A stretch of 46,031 nucleotides of DNA from Paenibacillus alba (GTDB lineage: Bacteria > Bacillota > Bacilli > Paenibacillales > NBRC-103111), in contig NZ_JABMKZ010000049.1 in the NCBI RefSeq assembly GCF_013204855.1, forward strand, positions 1 through 46,031, in the 5' to 3' direction. A program made the translations under genes and the position numbers. Under the pieces are notes generated by a model. It saw nothing but the letters and a program-made list of their open reading frames with translations. It was not told the origin of the DNA and did not search any database. Positions 1 to 8,696 of the stretch are shown here, piece by piece. Numbering within the stretch: the first letter of the stretch is position 1; each line of letters begins with the position of its first letter.

Positions 1-205
1 GGCGGAAAACAGGGTAAAAGCAGCATGAGAGGGAACTGTGGTCCGCTATTTAGGCGAAAAGCGTTGATTCTGAGCGGAAAATGCTCAATTAGCGGATCGT
101 AGTTCACTTTGGAGTGAGATTGGCGGTTTTCAGCCATATAGCGGATCACAGTTCCTTTTGAGACTAGGTAATGACCACTGAGAGTGGTGGATGACCAAGA
201 TGAGC
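1..205. repeat. Dispersed palindromic repeat, copy A
   Basis: Non-coding copy of an element that recurs at about 29941-30147 and 30343-30547. It has one forward arm (GGGAACTGTGGTCCGCTA, 31-48) and two reverse-complement arms (90-107 and 139-155, each starting TAGCGGATC). The spacer text between arms (for example GGCGGTTTTCAGCCATATAG, 122-141) and the right end (GTGGATGACCAAG near 187-199) are shared with the other copies. The left side may be cut by the window edge. I see no ORF that belongs to it. It lies 3' of the DUF2339 gene. Confidence 0.75.
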
Positions 206-224
206 CTCCCCAAAAGGGAGGCTC
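202..224 (-). terminator. Hairpin 3' of the DUF2339 gene
   Basis: A perfect 9-bp inverted repeat (GAGCCTCCC, 202-210, with GGGAGGCTC, 216-224) around a 5-nt loop sits 36 nt past the stop codon of the minus-strand gene. The U-tract after it on the minus strand is poor, so it may be a weak terminator or an RNA-stabilising hairpin. Confidence 0.5.
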
Positions 225-259
225 AAAGGTGTGTCGTCTATTTAGTGTCTTCAGCAGCC

Positions 260-1948
260 CTATTCTTTGCGCTTATAAAACAACCGAGAGATCCCAACCC
301 CGATCGCTCCAAGTCCGATAAACAGAACAGCACGGATCGCTGTAGATACATCAGGCAGGTCGATGAAGATGATTTTGAGTAAAGTAATGAATAAGAAAAT
401 GATGCCGACCAGTCGGGCTTTGGGCTTGTGAATCAGATGACCTATGACGATGAGGAGTATCGCATAAACAGCCCAAACCGCGGAAAGGACCGAATGCTGG
501 TAGTCAAAGTCAAGTGAGCGAGTCAGCGCATTCGTCAACTGTGTGAGATAAACAAGAAGAAGGACTAACGCCAACCATACGAGCGACAGGCTGAGTTGAA
601 CCCGGACAAGTCCTTGCTGAACTTTGAAGCGGAAGTAAGCGTACATACCGAAGATAGAGGCTACAAGGATAAGCCACGCCAAAGATTCCTCGGACAACAC
701 GTCATGCAAGGGATGAGCGAATACAAACAGCATGCCGATGAAAAAGGTAATCGCACCACTGATTTGCTGCAGCTTGCTTCGGAAGGCGACCCCAAGGCAT
801 AACGCGAATGCGCCTTCGACCACAATAGCGGAGCCTGCTTCATTCCCATGAAGCACATAAATGATCCAGAGCAGGGCACTGAACGTTGCGATGGATGCCT
901 GTACGGAAAAGGCATTCTTTTGCCGATGAAGCCAGAAGGACGTACTGCCATAAAGCAAGAACCCAATGACCAGCAGCCATTCATAGACGTTACTATGGTT
1001 AGAGCTGCCGTAAAGCCCGTATGACCAGGTAGCAAGTAAGCTGAAACTTAAGAACAGCAGGATTCGCTGGCCAATTCGCGGTTCCTTGGCGCGGACTACG
1101 GAGATCGTAAAGATCAGCAAGTGCTGCAGAATAACGATCGTTAGAAGGGCTGCACGGTCATTGGTCCCATAGTCAAATAGGGCAATAATCAGCAATGGAA
1201 GATGCAGAACCCAAAATGCGGTAAAATAAGCACCGCGAAACGAGTAGCGTAATGACAACACCATCATGGACATCGAAAATAATCCCTCATAGCCAGCGAA
1301 AACCCATATATGGGGGTTGATGGAGTCAACGAGGAAGGGAACCAGATACCCGGCAAGCAGGGTGATGATCATGAGTGCTTGTGAGCGATGGCGGACAGCA
1401 GAGTAGACACTAAGCGCAATTGTGATGATGTACAAAATAAAAGCCCAGTTTGATGGAATTAATTCGTAAAGCATATGGGCGGCGAACAAGGATAAAATCA
1501 GAACTCCCATAGCTCCGCCTAGGAGTACTTGCCCGAGCGCGGCATGCTTATGGCGAATTTGCTTTTCTCCTTGCCAAATCATGAAGCACGCTGCTGCAAC
1601 ACCAAGCATGCAACGCACAGGTTCTGTAAGGATGCCAGCACTCACGGCGGCGGTGAAACCCCAGAGGACGCCTAGCAGGAAGACGACGATGAAGATGCGT
1701 GGCAGCCATACACGGGCAATCAAATGCTCCCAATCCCTTGGAGGCACGGTTTTCTTAACCGCTGGGCGAACCTCCTGTGGAGGGGGTTGTATGTGCGGTG
1801 GTACTGGCTCTGAAAGTGGCGGTGTTCGTTCAGCTTGATTGGGCTCCGGTATGGTGTGATTCGGTTGATTTCGGAGCAGCTCGCCTACTTGTCGTTCGAG
1901 TTCCTTGACTTTCTTTTCCAACTCAGCAACACGTGATGTTAATTCCAT
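260..1948 (-). CDS. DUF2339 family polytopic membrane protein
   Basis: The 562-residue product begins with a soluble part: a short coiled coil (ELTSRVAELEKKVKELERQ) and a proline-rich linker, up to about residue 75. From about residue 85 it consists of closely packed hydrophobic helices to the C-terminus, more than a dozen by eye. This architecture matches the DUF2339 predicted membrane proteins, whose biochemical role is unknown. The start at 1948 is chosen because AAGGAGG lies 4 nt upstream; longer readings to 2059 begin with TTG and lack a binding site. The gene stands alone, transcribed away from the small gene at 2106. Confidence 0.75.
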   Translation of the reverse strand: MELTSRVAELEKKVKELERQVGELLRNQPNHTIPEPNQAERTPPLSEPVPPHIQPPPQEVRPAVKKTVPPRDWEHLIARVWLPRIFIVVFLLGVLWGFTAAVSAGILTEPVRCMLGVAAACFMIWQGEKQIRHKHAALGQVLLGGAMGVLILSLFAAHMLYELIPSNWAFILYIITIALSVYSAVRHRSQALMIITLLAGYLVPFLVDSINPHIWVFAGYEGLFSMSMMVLSLRYSFRGAYFTAFWVLHLPLLIIALFDYGTNDRAALLTIVILQHLLIFTISVVRAKEPRIGQRILLFLSFSLLATWSYGLYGSSNHSNVYEWLLVIGFLLYGSTSFWLHRQKNAFSVQASIATFSALLWIIYVLHGNEAGSAIVVEGAFALCLGVAFRSKLQQISGAITFFIGMLFVFAHPLHDVLSEESLAWLILVASIFGMYAYFRFKVQQGLVRVQLSLSLVWLALVLLLVYLTQLTNALTRSLDFDYQHSVLSAVWAVYAILLIVIGHLIHKPKARLVGIIFLFITLLKIIFIDLPDVSTAIRAVLFIGLGAIGVGISRLFYKRKE

Positions 1949-2105
1949 AAAGCCTCCTTCTGCCATTGCTTGATATAAGGAATGTTTTTCCATTAGCTCT
2001 ATGTTAACATGACTTGCTTCCTTCGTGGGAGGAATATGAGAAATAGACAAGAAGGACAACTATGCTACAATAGGCTTAAAGAACATGAGGAGTTGACCTG
2101 AGTAC

Positions 2106-2384
2106 ATGAGTGGGCAAGTAAACGAGCAAGAGCTTTTACAATTTATTGTTGCGAAAGTGAAGTTAGACCCGAAGCAAGTTCAACTGGTTTTGAAACACGA
2201 AAAAGCATTTATTGCCAAGGCGGAGGCAAGTGCCAAGGGACAAGCGGATATCGACAGCGATGAGCTGATTGATCATATTTTGAGCAGACCTGATGTGAAA
2301 TTGACAGAACTTGATGTCGATACGATTTTGGAAGTAGAGATGGATTATTTAATGAAAAATGGCTTTGCCGGCTATATCGATTGA
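2106..2384 (+). CDS. Small hypothetical protein (92 aa)
   Basis: A 92-residue, charged, mostly helical, cytoplasmic protein without membrane segments or cysteines. I do not recognise the family. It has its own upstream GAGGAG (about 2086-2091), although the spacing to the ATG is long. It ends right before a strong terminator shared with the convergent ABC operon. Even composition and the dedicated terminator make it look like a real gene. No function can be inferred. Confidence 0.7.
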   Translation: MSGQVNEQELLQFIVAKVKLDPKQVQLVLKHEKAFIAKAEASAKGQADIDSDELIDHILSRPDVKLTELDVDTILEVEMDYLMKNGFAGYID

Positions 2385-2394
2385 GTTGATGCCA

Positions 2395-2437
2395 AAAAAA
2401 CCTCCAAACCACTGCTCAAGTGGGGAAGGAGGTTTTT
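2395..2437. terminator. Bidirectional rho-independent terminator
   Basis: Outer stem AAAAACCTCC (2396-2405) pairs with GGAGGTTTTT (2428-2437), and an inner stem CCACT/AGTGG (2409-2413, 2419-2423) closes the loop. A-run on the left and T-run on the right let it serve both the small gene (+) and the ABC permease operon (-). Confidence 0.9.
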
Positions 2438-2441
2438 CATT

Positions 2442-3317
2442 TTATCCTTTCACAGCGCCAATCATGACGCCTTTGACGAAATACTTTTGCACGAACGGGT
2501 ACAAGATCAAGATCGGCACGGAAGCTACCATGATGGTCGCATATTTCAGCGTTTCCCCGATCTGGAATTGCTCGGCCGCATTCGCGCCTGCTGACATGCC
2601 GTCCGTATTGTTGGCAATCAGAATTTCGCGCAGCGTAAGCTGGAGCGGGTAGAGCTCGCGATCTCGCAAGAAGATGGAAGCATAGAACCAGCCATTCCAT
2701 TTCTCCACAGCATAATACAGAATCATCACCGCAATGACAGGCATGGAGAGAGGGATAATAATTCGAAACAGGATGACCAAGTGGTTGGCGCCATCTATTT
2801 TGGCAGATTCCTCCAAGCTTTCGGGAACGGCCATGAATGCGGTACGCATAATGATCAGATTGAAAGTGTTAATGGTAAAAGGGAAGATGGTCGCCCATAG
2901 GGAGTCAAGCAAGCCGACGCCTTTGACCACGAGATAGAGCGGAATCAGTCCCCCGCTGAAGAACATCGTCAAGACGACCATGAAGATAAAGACGCGGTTC
3001 CACATCACATTTTTACGCGAAAGCACATAAGCCCCCAAGGACGTGACAACCAGATTCGTGATGACGCCAAATACGAGAATAAAAAGTGTATTCTGATAGC
3101 CTTTCAGAATGGCGGGATTATGAAACACGCTTTTGTAAGCTTCCAAACTAAAGCCCAGTGGCTTGAATAGAAATCCTTTGTGCGTAATCAAGAGGCTGCC
3201 GTCACTTAGTGAGGCAAAGGTGACATACAGGAGCGGGTATAAGGTAATGACGACGAGCAGCAGTAGTAAGATATGAATAATCGTAACGAATATTTTATCG
3301 GATGGACTTGTTCTCAC
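2442..3317 (-). CDS. ABC transporter permease, LplC/YtcP type (CUT1 family)
   Basis: Inner-membrane permease of a binding-protein-dependent carbohydrate importer. The 291 residues hold about six membrane helices and the MalG/LplC-type EAA loop (ESAKIDGANHLVILFRIIIPLS, near residues 170-190) that docks the ATPase. The GTG start at 3317 follows AGGAAAGGAGG with good spacing. It is the last gene of a minus-strand operon (binding protein, LplB-like, LplC-like), 16 nt after its partner permease, and ends at a strong terminator. No ATPase is encoded here; members of this group often share an MsmX-type ATPase encoded elsewhere. Substrate unknown, probably an oligosaccharide. Confidence 0.9.
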   Translation of the reverse strand: MRTSPSDKIFVTIIHILLLLLVVITLYPLLYVTFASLSDGSLLITHKGFLFKPLGFSLEAYKSVFHNPAILKGYQNTLFILVFGVITNLVVTSLGAYVLSRKNVMWNRVFIFMVVLTMFFSGGLIPLYLVVKGVGLLDSLWATIFPFTINTFNLIIMRTAFMAVPESLEESAKIDGANHLVILFRIIIPLSMPVIAVMILYYAVEKWNGWFYASIFLRDRELYPLQLTLREILIANNTDGMSAGANAAEQFQIGETLKYATIMVASVPILILYPFVQKYFVKGVMIGAVKG

Positions 3318-3333
3318 TTCAGCACCTCCTTTC

Positions 3334-4263
3334 CTACCATAAACTGTTTTCGCTGACGCGTTTGCTTATTTTATTGGCCGTAACGAGCAAGGCAAGATTA
3401 ATAACCGAGTTGAACAAGCCAACTGCCGAGCTGTAGCTCCACCCGAATTCAAGCAGCCCTTTCCGATACACAAAGGAGGAGATGACATCTGCGGTATCAT
3501 ACGTGCTGGGATTATAGAGCAGAATAATTTTCTCGAAGCCCACGTTTAATAAATTCCCCATCCGCAGGATGAACATGATCGCAATCGTAGGCAAAATGCC
3601 GGGCAATGTGATATGCCAAATCTGTTTCCACCTGTTGGCGCCGTCAATTTTGGACGCTTCATATTGCTCCTGATCGATACTCATCAAGGCAGCTAAATAA
3701 ATAATGGATTCCCACCCGATCTTCTGCCAAATCTCAGATAAAATATAGATCGTACGGAACATTTCCGGCTTTTGCAGCATGGCTGTATCATTAAAACCGA
3801 CATGCGTGAGTAGGTTGTTGATCAAACCGCCGCTGTTCGTGAAGTCCTTCACCATCCCGGCAATGACGATAAGTGAAATGAAATAAGGCATATAGGTAAC
3901 CGTTTGAACAAAACGCTGAAACTTTTTATTGGCAAGCTCATTAATCATAATGGCCAAAATAATCGGAGCAGGAAATTCAAAGCATAGCGAGTAAAGGGAG
4001 ATAATGACGGTATTCTTGAGAATTCGCCAGAAATAGTAGCTGCTAAAAAATTCCTGGAAATGCTGGAAGCCAACCCATTCGCTGCCTAGAATACCCTTGT
4101 TAGGCGTATATTCTTTAAAGGCGATCAGAGCCCCGTACATGGGGGCATAATGGAAGATCAAGTAATAAGCCACTACAGGAACCATCATCAAATATAAATA
4201 TTTATTCAGCAAAAAATCGCGCCTAAAGCGTGTCGGGAAGGTAGCTTCAGTTCCTTTACGCAT
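3334..4263 (-). CDS. ABC transporter permease, LplB/UgpA type (CUT1 family)
   Basis: The first permease of the sugar importer, 309 residues, with about six transmembrane helices and an EAA-type loop (QYEASKIDGANRWKQIWHIT, about residues 200-220). The N-terminal cytoplasmic segment and the FKEYTPNKGILGSEWVGF region are typical of LplB-like proteins. The ATG at 4263 is preceded by AAAGGAGAG. It lies 69 nt after the binding-protein gene and 16 nt before the second permease, so the three are surely one transcript. It would form a heterodimer with the product of 2442-3317. Confidence 0.9.
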   Translation of the reverse strand: MRKGTEATFPTRFRRDFLLNKYLYLMMVPVVAYYLIFHYAPMYGALIAFKEYTPNKGILGSEWVGFQHFQEFFSSYYFWRILKNTVIISLYSLCFEFPAPIILAIMINELANKKFQRFVQTVTYMPYFISLIVIAGMVKDFTNSGGLINNLLTHVGFNDTAMLQKPEMFRTIYILSEIWQKIGWESIIYLAALMSIDQEQYEASKIDGANRWKQIWHITLPGILPTIAIMFILRMGNLLNVGFEKIILLYNPSTYDTADVISSFVYRKGLLEFGWSYSSAVGLFNSVINLALLVTANKISKRVSENSLW

Positions 4264-4332
4264 ATAATCTCTCCTTTCGCCGCTTCGGTTTCTTCCTAAA
4301 GAGGGAGAGCGGACGCCCTCCCTATGCCTTCG

Positions 4333-5982
4333 TTATCTTTTGTTATAACGATCCAGTGAAGCCTTTTTAATTTCGAGCGCTCGGCTCAGCTTCACGGATT
4401 TAAATTTTTCTAAATATTTATCAAAGCTGTCGACCGGTTCTGTGCCTAAAATGATTTTGAGTGTCATCTCGTCCACTAAGGTATTGAGATCGGTCATAAT
4501 TTTGGCAAGCTCCGTACTTTCTTCCGGTGTAGCTGTGATTGGAGGCAGCTTGTGCTTATCCACGTCTGTCTTCTGCCAAGTCGACACGGCATCCCGCTGT
4601 GTTTGCAAAGCTAAATACTGCTCGATATAGCGTTTATCCTGCACGAAAGGACCGTTGTAATTTCCACGGATATAGAGAGACAAGGCTTGAGCCGGTGCGA
4701 GCTTATCCGGATTTTTCATGAGCAGATCGGTGTATTTCGGATAGCCGTTTTCCATTTTATAAGAAACGCCCTCGGTGCCGAAGTTGAAGTACATGTGCCC
4801 TTCATCCGAATAGCCGTAGTCCAGCAGCTTTGTTGCTGTATCAATGTTTTTGGAAGAGGCAGTGATCGCGACGGAACCGCCGGGAGCGTTAGCCGGGTCC
4901 TTCTGACTGTACATGGCGATATCGCCTTTTTTTAGAACCGGATACGGAGCGCCGATCAACACCGCTTTAGGATCTTTGGCTACAACAAGCGGCTGCCACT
5001 TCCCGATGCCACCGCCGGCATTCTGAACAGTAACGCCTGTTGCTCCAGAGGCGATATTGGCATCCAAAGCTTTGCTGTCCGCTGTCGCGAAATTTTTATC
5101 AATAAGACCTTCTTCGTACCATTTGTGGAAAGTAGCGAGGAAGTCTTTGTAGCCTTTTTCAGCTGGTCCAAATTTAATCGTGCCGTTATCAATGAAGAAA
5201 TCACGCGTCACGCCAAAAGCGCTGGCAAAGGCGCCGTTGACAAGCTCATTAAAGGGTCTTGGAACGCTTACAACGGAGAAGCCGGCCGTCGCTCCTTTTT
5301 TCTCCTTGAAAGCTTTGAGCGTTGTATACCAATCATCAATGGTCTCAGGAACGGGAAGTCCAAGCTCATCCAGCCAATCCTTGCGAACAATAGGGCCTTG
5401 GAACACACGGAGATAGTCATCGCCACGGATGAACGGGAACGCATAATAACTGCCGTTATCGGTCTTCACTTGTTTATCTACTTCCGGATGTTCTTTGAGG
5501 TATTTCTTGAGATTTGGCGCAAATTTATCAATCGTATCATTTAATTTGAGAATATAACCGTCTTTGATCGCTTTCTCCGGTCCGCCTGGGAAGGCGCTTT
5601 GCCAATCAAATTCAATCATATCTGGCAAGTCGCCGGATGCGAGCATCACGTTAAGCGCCTGAGCCGCTTGATTCGTTGGAGGCGCGATGAACTTTAGATT
5701 TACGCCGGTTTTCTTTTGCCAGTCCTGAAAAAAAGGAATATCCGTATGAGCTGATTTCACCCCTACCACATTGCCTGTGAGCTCTCCCCAATACGTTAAG
5801 GTTTTGTCTGATTTGATCGGATAAGTGACAGCTGCACTTGGCGCTGTTGTTCCACCGGAGGTAGCTTTGGGACTGGCAGTATTGACAGCAGTTGGGGGAT
5901 TAGATGTACAAGCGACTGTTAAGCTTCCCATTAAGGATGTTGCCACCAGCACTGTGAACATGTTTCTTTTGTTCTTAATCAT
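4333..5982 (-). CDS. Extracellular solute-binding lipoprotein of a CUT1 sugar ABC importer (LplA-like)
   Basis: A 549-residue family 1 solute-binding protein. Residues 1-25 form a lipoprotein signal with a slightly unusual lipobox (TVAC, Cys25), followed by a Ser/Thr/Pro/Ala-rich linker. The mature part shows the usual pattern of this family, including YWGELTG early and a long C-terminal helical lobe ending in FDKYLEKFKSVKL. It delivers the substrate to the two permeases encoded downstream. AGGAGG sits 8 nt before the ATG. The upstream region carries a cre-like site and direct repeats, so catabolite repression and activation by the adjacent YesN-like regulator are both likely. Exact ligand not predictable. 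Confidence 0.9.
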   Translation of the reverse strand: MIKNKRNMFTVLVATSLMGSLTVACTSNPPTAVNTASPKATSGGTTAPSAAVTYPIKSDKTLTYWGELTGNVVGVKSAHTDIPFFQDWQKKTGVNLKFIAPPTNQAAQALNVMLASGDLPDMIEFDWQSAFPGGPEKAIKDGYILKLNDTIDKFAPNLKKYLKEHPEVDKQVKTDNGSYYAFPFIRGDDYLRVFQGPIVRKDWLDELGLPVPETIDDWYTTLKAFKEKKGATAGFSVVSVPRPFNELVNGAFASAFGVTRDFFIDNGTIKFGPAEKGYKDFLATFHKWYEEGLIDKNFATADSKALDANIASGATGVTVQNAGGGIGKWQPLVVAKDPKAVLIGAPYPVLKKGDIAMYSQKDPANAPGGSVAITASSKNIDTATKLLDYGYSDEGHMYFNFGTEGVSYKMENGYPKYTDLLMKNPDKLAPAQALSLYIRGNYNGPFVQDKRYIEQYLALQTQRDAVSTWQKTDVDKHKLPPITATPEESTELAKIMTDLNTLVDEMTLKIILGTEPVDSFDKYLEKFKSVKLSRALEIKKASLDRYNKR

Positions 5983-6042
5983 ACGTTGACCTCCTAAGAG
6001 TTTTCGTTGGGGTAGGGTGCTTGATGTCTTACCCTAACTATA

Positions 6043-6056
6043 TGGTAACGCTTACA
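6043..6056 (-). promoter_or_regulatory. cre-like site (CcpA) upstream of the sugar transporter operon
   Basis: Read on the minus strand, TGTAAGCGTTACCA matches 13 of 14 positions of the Bacillus cre consensus TGWAANCGNTNWCA. It sits just upstream of a possible -10 (TATAGT on the minus strand, 6042-6037), about 60 nt before the binding-protein start. Binding of CcpA there would block the promoter when preferred sugars are present. Confidence 0.65.
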
Positions 6057-6069
6057 ATTTCACTATCTG

Positions 6070-6125
6070 CAAAATATCCAATTACCTCGTGATTTCTGTT
6101 TCTATGTTCTACAAAATATCCAATT
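6070..6125 (-). promoter_or_regulatory. Two 14-bp direct repeats 42 bp apart, candidate activator sites
   Basis: CAAAATATCCAATT occurs perfectly at 6070-6083 and 6112-6125. The 42-bp offset equals four helical turns, so both copies face the same side of the DNA. They lie directly upstream of the weak -35 region of the transporter operon. AraC-family activators commonly bind such direct repeats, and the gene just upstream encodes one. Confidence 0.55.
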
Positions 6126-6182
6126 TCGTCTTGAAAAAAGCCAATTCCAGCGTGAAAAACCATTCATTGGGCTCATTTTGAA

Positions 6183-6202
6183 GGGCAGCCCGAAGGCTGC
6201 CC
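6183..6202 (-). terminator. Hairpin after the YesN-like regulator gene
   Basis: GGGCAGCC (6183-6190) pairs perfectly with GGCTGCCC (6195-6202). On the minus strand the loop is UUCG closed by C-G, a very stable tetraloop. It starts 6 nt past the stop codon. The following T-run is short, so read-through into the transporter genes is possible. Confidence 0.6.
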
Positions 6203-6208
6203 CGTAAA

Positions 6209-8578
6209 TTATTTATCTGCCAGTTCCTTATATTTGCCTGGCGTGATGCCTTCGACTTTTTTGAAAACACGAATAAAGGCATTAATATCATTAAAACCTA
6301 CCCCATAAGCGGCATCTCCGACAGATTGCTCCTGCTGCCTGAGCAGCTGCTTCGACTTGTTGATTCTCACTTTGTTAATGCGGTCGAGCAGCCCTTCTCC
6401 GGCATAATCCTTAAAGAGCTTGGACAAATAAGTGGCTTTACGGTCAAAATGGCTGCCGATCATCGTAACGTTCAAATTGGCATCGGTATAATTGTGTTCA
6501 ATGAAAGTGGACACTTCCTCGACTAGCTGCTGCATCGCCTTTTGCCGTGTTTGCGAAATGGTAATTTGCCGCTTGGCTGCTGTATACGTACAGACTTGCG
6601 CAAGCATATCATTCAGCTGCTTTTGCATCTCTTGAACAGTTTTACTGCCAAGCAAGCGATCTATGAGTTGCGGGTTGCGAATAAAAAAGCTCTCTTGAAT
6701 ATCGCCCGTTTCGCTGATGCTTTTCATCATCGTAGTGATCAGGCCTAGCATGAGGCATTTGGCCAGAGAAACAGAGATATCGCGGCATTCAAAATTTCGG
6801 TGCATGATATCCGATAAAATCTGCTGTGCTTCGGCCAGCTCTCCAAGCTTGAGCGTATACAGAAATTGTTGTTCAACCTGCTGGGGATAATCATACCCCG
6901 TATTCGTTTCACTAATGATAGTGGTCTGCAAATCGTCATAAGCGAGAATTTCACGTCCCCCCATAACCATCTTGAAGGCCATGGAATCAAGTGCTTCAAG
7001 GAAAGCCTGTGGAATATCGGCCAGTTGTTCATGGATGCTGCTTATCGCAATGGTAAGATGAATGTTGTATGTCGCTGAAAGGAAAGTCTGTGCTTCTTCG
7101 GCAATACGAAGCAGTTCCTCTTTGGAACTCCTCCCATTGTCGGTGGTTAGATTGACTAAACAAGCTAAGGTATCGTCAATTTCCGCTGCATAGCCCCGGT
7201 GCTGCCCAGCCAATAGCTCCTCTACCACATTCATCACAATGAACTGAAGAAATTTCCAGGATTCTTCTTCCGACAAATGAGTGATCCGTTCCGTGAACGT
7301 CTCGTTTTTATCCACAACGAACAGCATAACGGCATAATCAAGCCGATCTAGCTTCATTTCGAACGTTGTTAAAGCTTCATGTATCGGAATCTGACTGTTC
7401 AGTTTGCCTTTGAGCAGCTTTTCAATAAAGTGGGAGCGGACAATTCGGCGCTGCTGCTCCATTTTCGTTTTGGAATCGGCGACTTCAATCAAGGTTCTGT
7501 CTACGGCTTCTTGGATGAAATGAAATTCATTGAATCGCTGATGAGACGCGTTGTTCTGTTTCATAGAGAAGGCGTGAACAAGGCGGCGTACAGGATTATA
7601 ATTCCTTCGCAAAAAGATATACGTCAGAATGCCTCCCCCAAGCAAGCTAATCGCCATGCTGATATAGGTCAGATTGCGGACATGCGCCGCTTTTTGCCAA
7701 TAAATTGTGCTGGGCATGATCGAAACGTACTTTAATTTGGAACGCGGGGATTGGATATTGAAAACTTCATATTTCTCACCATCTGAACCGGTGTAATAGA
7801 ACTGGGCTTTATTGGCTAATTGTTCAAAAGGGAAACCAGAAGGCAGCTTACTCGTTGAATTGGAGGCAAGAATTTGATTTTCTTCGTTGAGAATGAGGAC
7901 ATGACCTTTGTTGAAAATTTCCATATTCTGAATGGCGCCAAGAATACGTGATTGATCCACCATAATGACATTAGTGGCTACAGGATTATCATGCTCCGTT
8001 GGATAAGTGCTGATATATGCGACCGTTTTGAGCAGCTTATTTTCACTGCCGATGCGGTACATGGGAATGAAGCCTTTGAAATTGCTGCGATTGAGTGTGG
8101 ATTGCCACGAAGTGTAGCTAAACTCATCACTTTTGTGCAACGTATCGTAAGCAAAGCTGCTTGTTCGAACGGTAGCAGGAAGAATCACTGATTGATCCTT
8201 ATTCAGATAGACATAGAAGGAATCAATGAGTGGGTAAGAGGTTTGATATAGGGTGAGGCTGCGGGCAATCTGGTACAGATCATACCTGTATTCTTTGGGA
8301 TAAGCGTCATATTTATTGGAATAGAGCAGCTCCTGCATGTTCACATTCCAAGTCAGTTCGAAATTCAGCTGCTCCATCGCTTTGAATTGGTTGTCCATAA
8401 CTTCGCGTACTTGCTTCAATAAGGAATCATTCGCTTGTTGAATTTCTTCCTTCAGCGTTCGATTCGATTCCACATATAATAATAAGCCAATGGCTACGGG
8501 TAAAAGGAGAATGACGATATAGGAGATCATCCAGGGTAAGACAATACTTTGTCTATTGATGATGACTTTATTCCGCAT
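6209..8578 (-). CDS. Membrane-anchored AraC-family sensor-regulator (YesN-like)
   Basis: A 789-residue one-component regulator. Transmembrane helix 1 (about residues 12-36), an extracytoplasmic sensor region (about 37-300), transmembrane helix 2 (about 303-323), a long cytoplasmic linker domain, and a C-terminal AraC double helix-turn-helix (about 690-785, ending VGFNDINAFIRVFKKVEGITPGKY, shown here only for its family signature ending near residue 784). Proteins of this design sit next to LplABC-type transporters in Paenibacillus and are thought to sense an extracellular sugar and activate the transporter. The spacing and common strand support that here. The ATG at 8578 follows AAGGGGG at a fairly long distance. 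Confidence 0.88.
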   Translation of the reverse strand: MRNKVIINRQSIVLPWMISYIVILLLPVAIGLLLYVESNRTLKEEIQQANDSLLKQVREVMDNQFKAMEQLNFELTWNVNMQELLYSNKYDAYPKEYRYDLYQIARSLTLYQTSYPLIDSFYVYLNKDQSVILPATVRTSSFAYDTLHKSDEFSYTSWQSTLNRSNFKGFIPMYRIGSENKLLKTVAYISTYPTEHDNPVATNVIMVDQSRILGAIQNMEIFNKGHVLILNEENQILASNSTSKLPSGFPFEQLANKAQFYYTGSDGEKYEVFNIQSPRSKLKYVSIMPSTIYWQKAAHVRNLTYISMAISLLGGGILTYIFLRRNYNPVRRLVHAFSMKQNNASHQRFNEFHFIQEAVDRTLIEVADSKTKMEQQRRIVRSHFIEKLLKGKLNSQIPIHEALTTFEMKLDRLDYAVMLFVVDKNETFTERITHLSEEESWKFLQFIVMNVVEELLAGQHRGYAAEIDDTLACLVNLTTDNGRSSKEELLRIAEEAQTFLSATYNIHLTIAISSIHEQLADIPQAFLEALDSMAFKMVMGGREILAYDDLQTTIISETNTGYDYPQQVEQQFLYTLKLGELAEAQQILSDIMHRNFECRDISVSLAKCLMLGLITTMMKSISETGDIQESFFIRNPQLIDRLLGSKTVQEMQKQLNDMLAQVCTYTAAKRQITISQTRQKAMQQLVEEVSTFIEHNYTDANLNVTMIGSHFDRKATYLSKLFKDYAGEGLLDRINKVRINKSKQLLRQQEQSVGDAAYGVGFNDINAFIRVFKKVEGITPGKYKELADK

Positions 8579-8659
8579 GACAGGTAACCCCCTTATAACC
8601 GTTACAAGAAAATGAGCTTAAAGCTTCGAAATGAATGCGCTGTCATACTATTGTATGGC

Positions 8660-8689
8660 CTTTCCATCGTTGAAGTCAACGACGGAAAG
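8660..8689 (-). terminator. Hairpin 3' of the MFS transporter gene
   Basis: CTTTCC-A-TCGTTG (8660-8672) pairs with CAACGA-C-GGAAAG (8677-8689) with one mismatch. It starts 8 nt after the MFS stop codon. There is no clear U-tract, so its strength as a terminator is uncertain. Confidence 0.4.
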
Positions 8690-8696
8690 AACCATT

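Noticed and set aside
8580..8620. Second cre-like site upstream of the YesN-like regulator
   Set aside because: The central CG is not preserved (TGTAACGGTTATAA-like, 12 of 14), too weak to claim.
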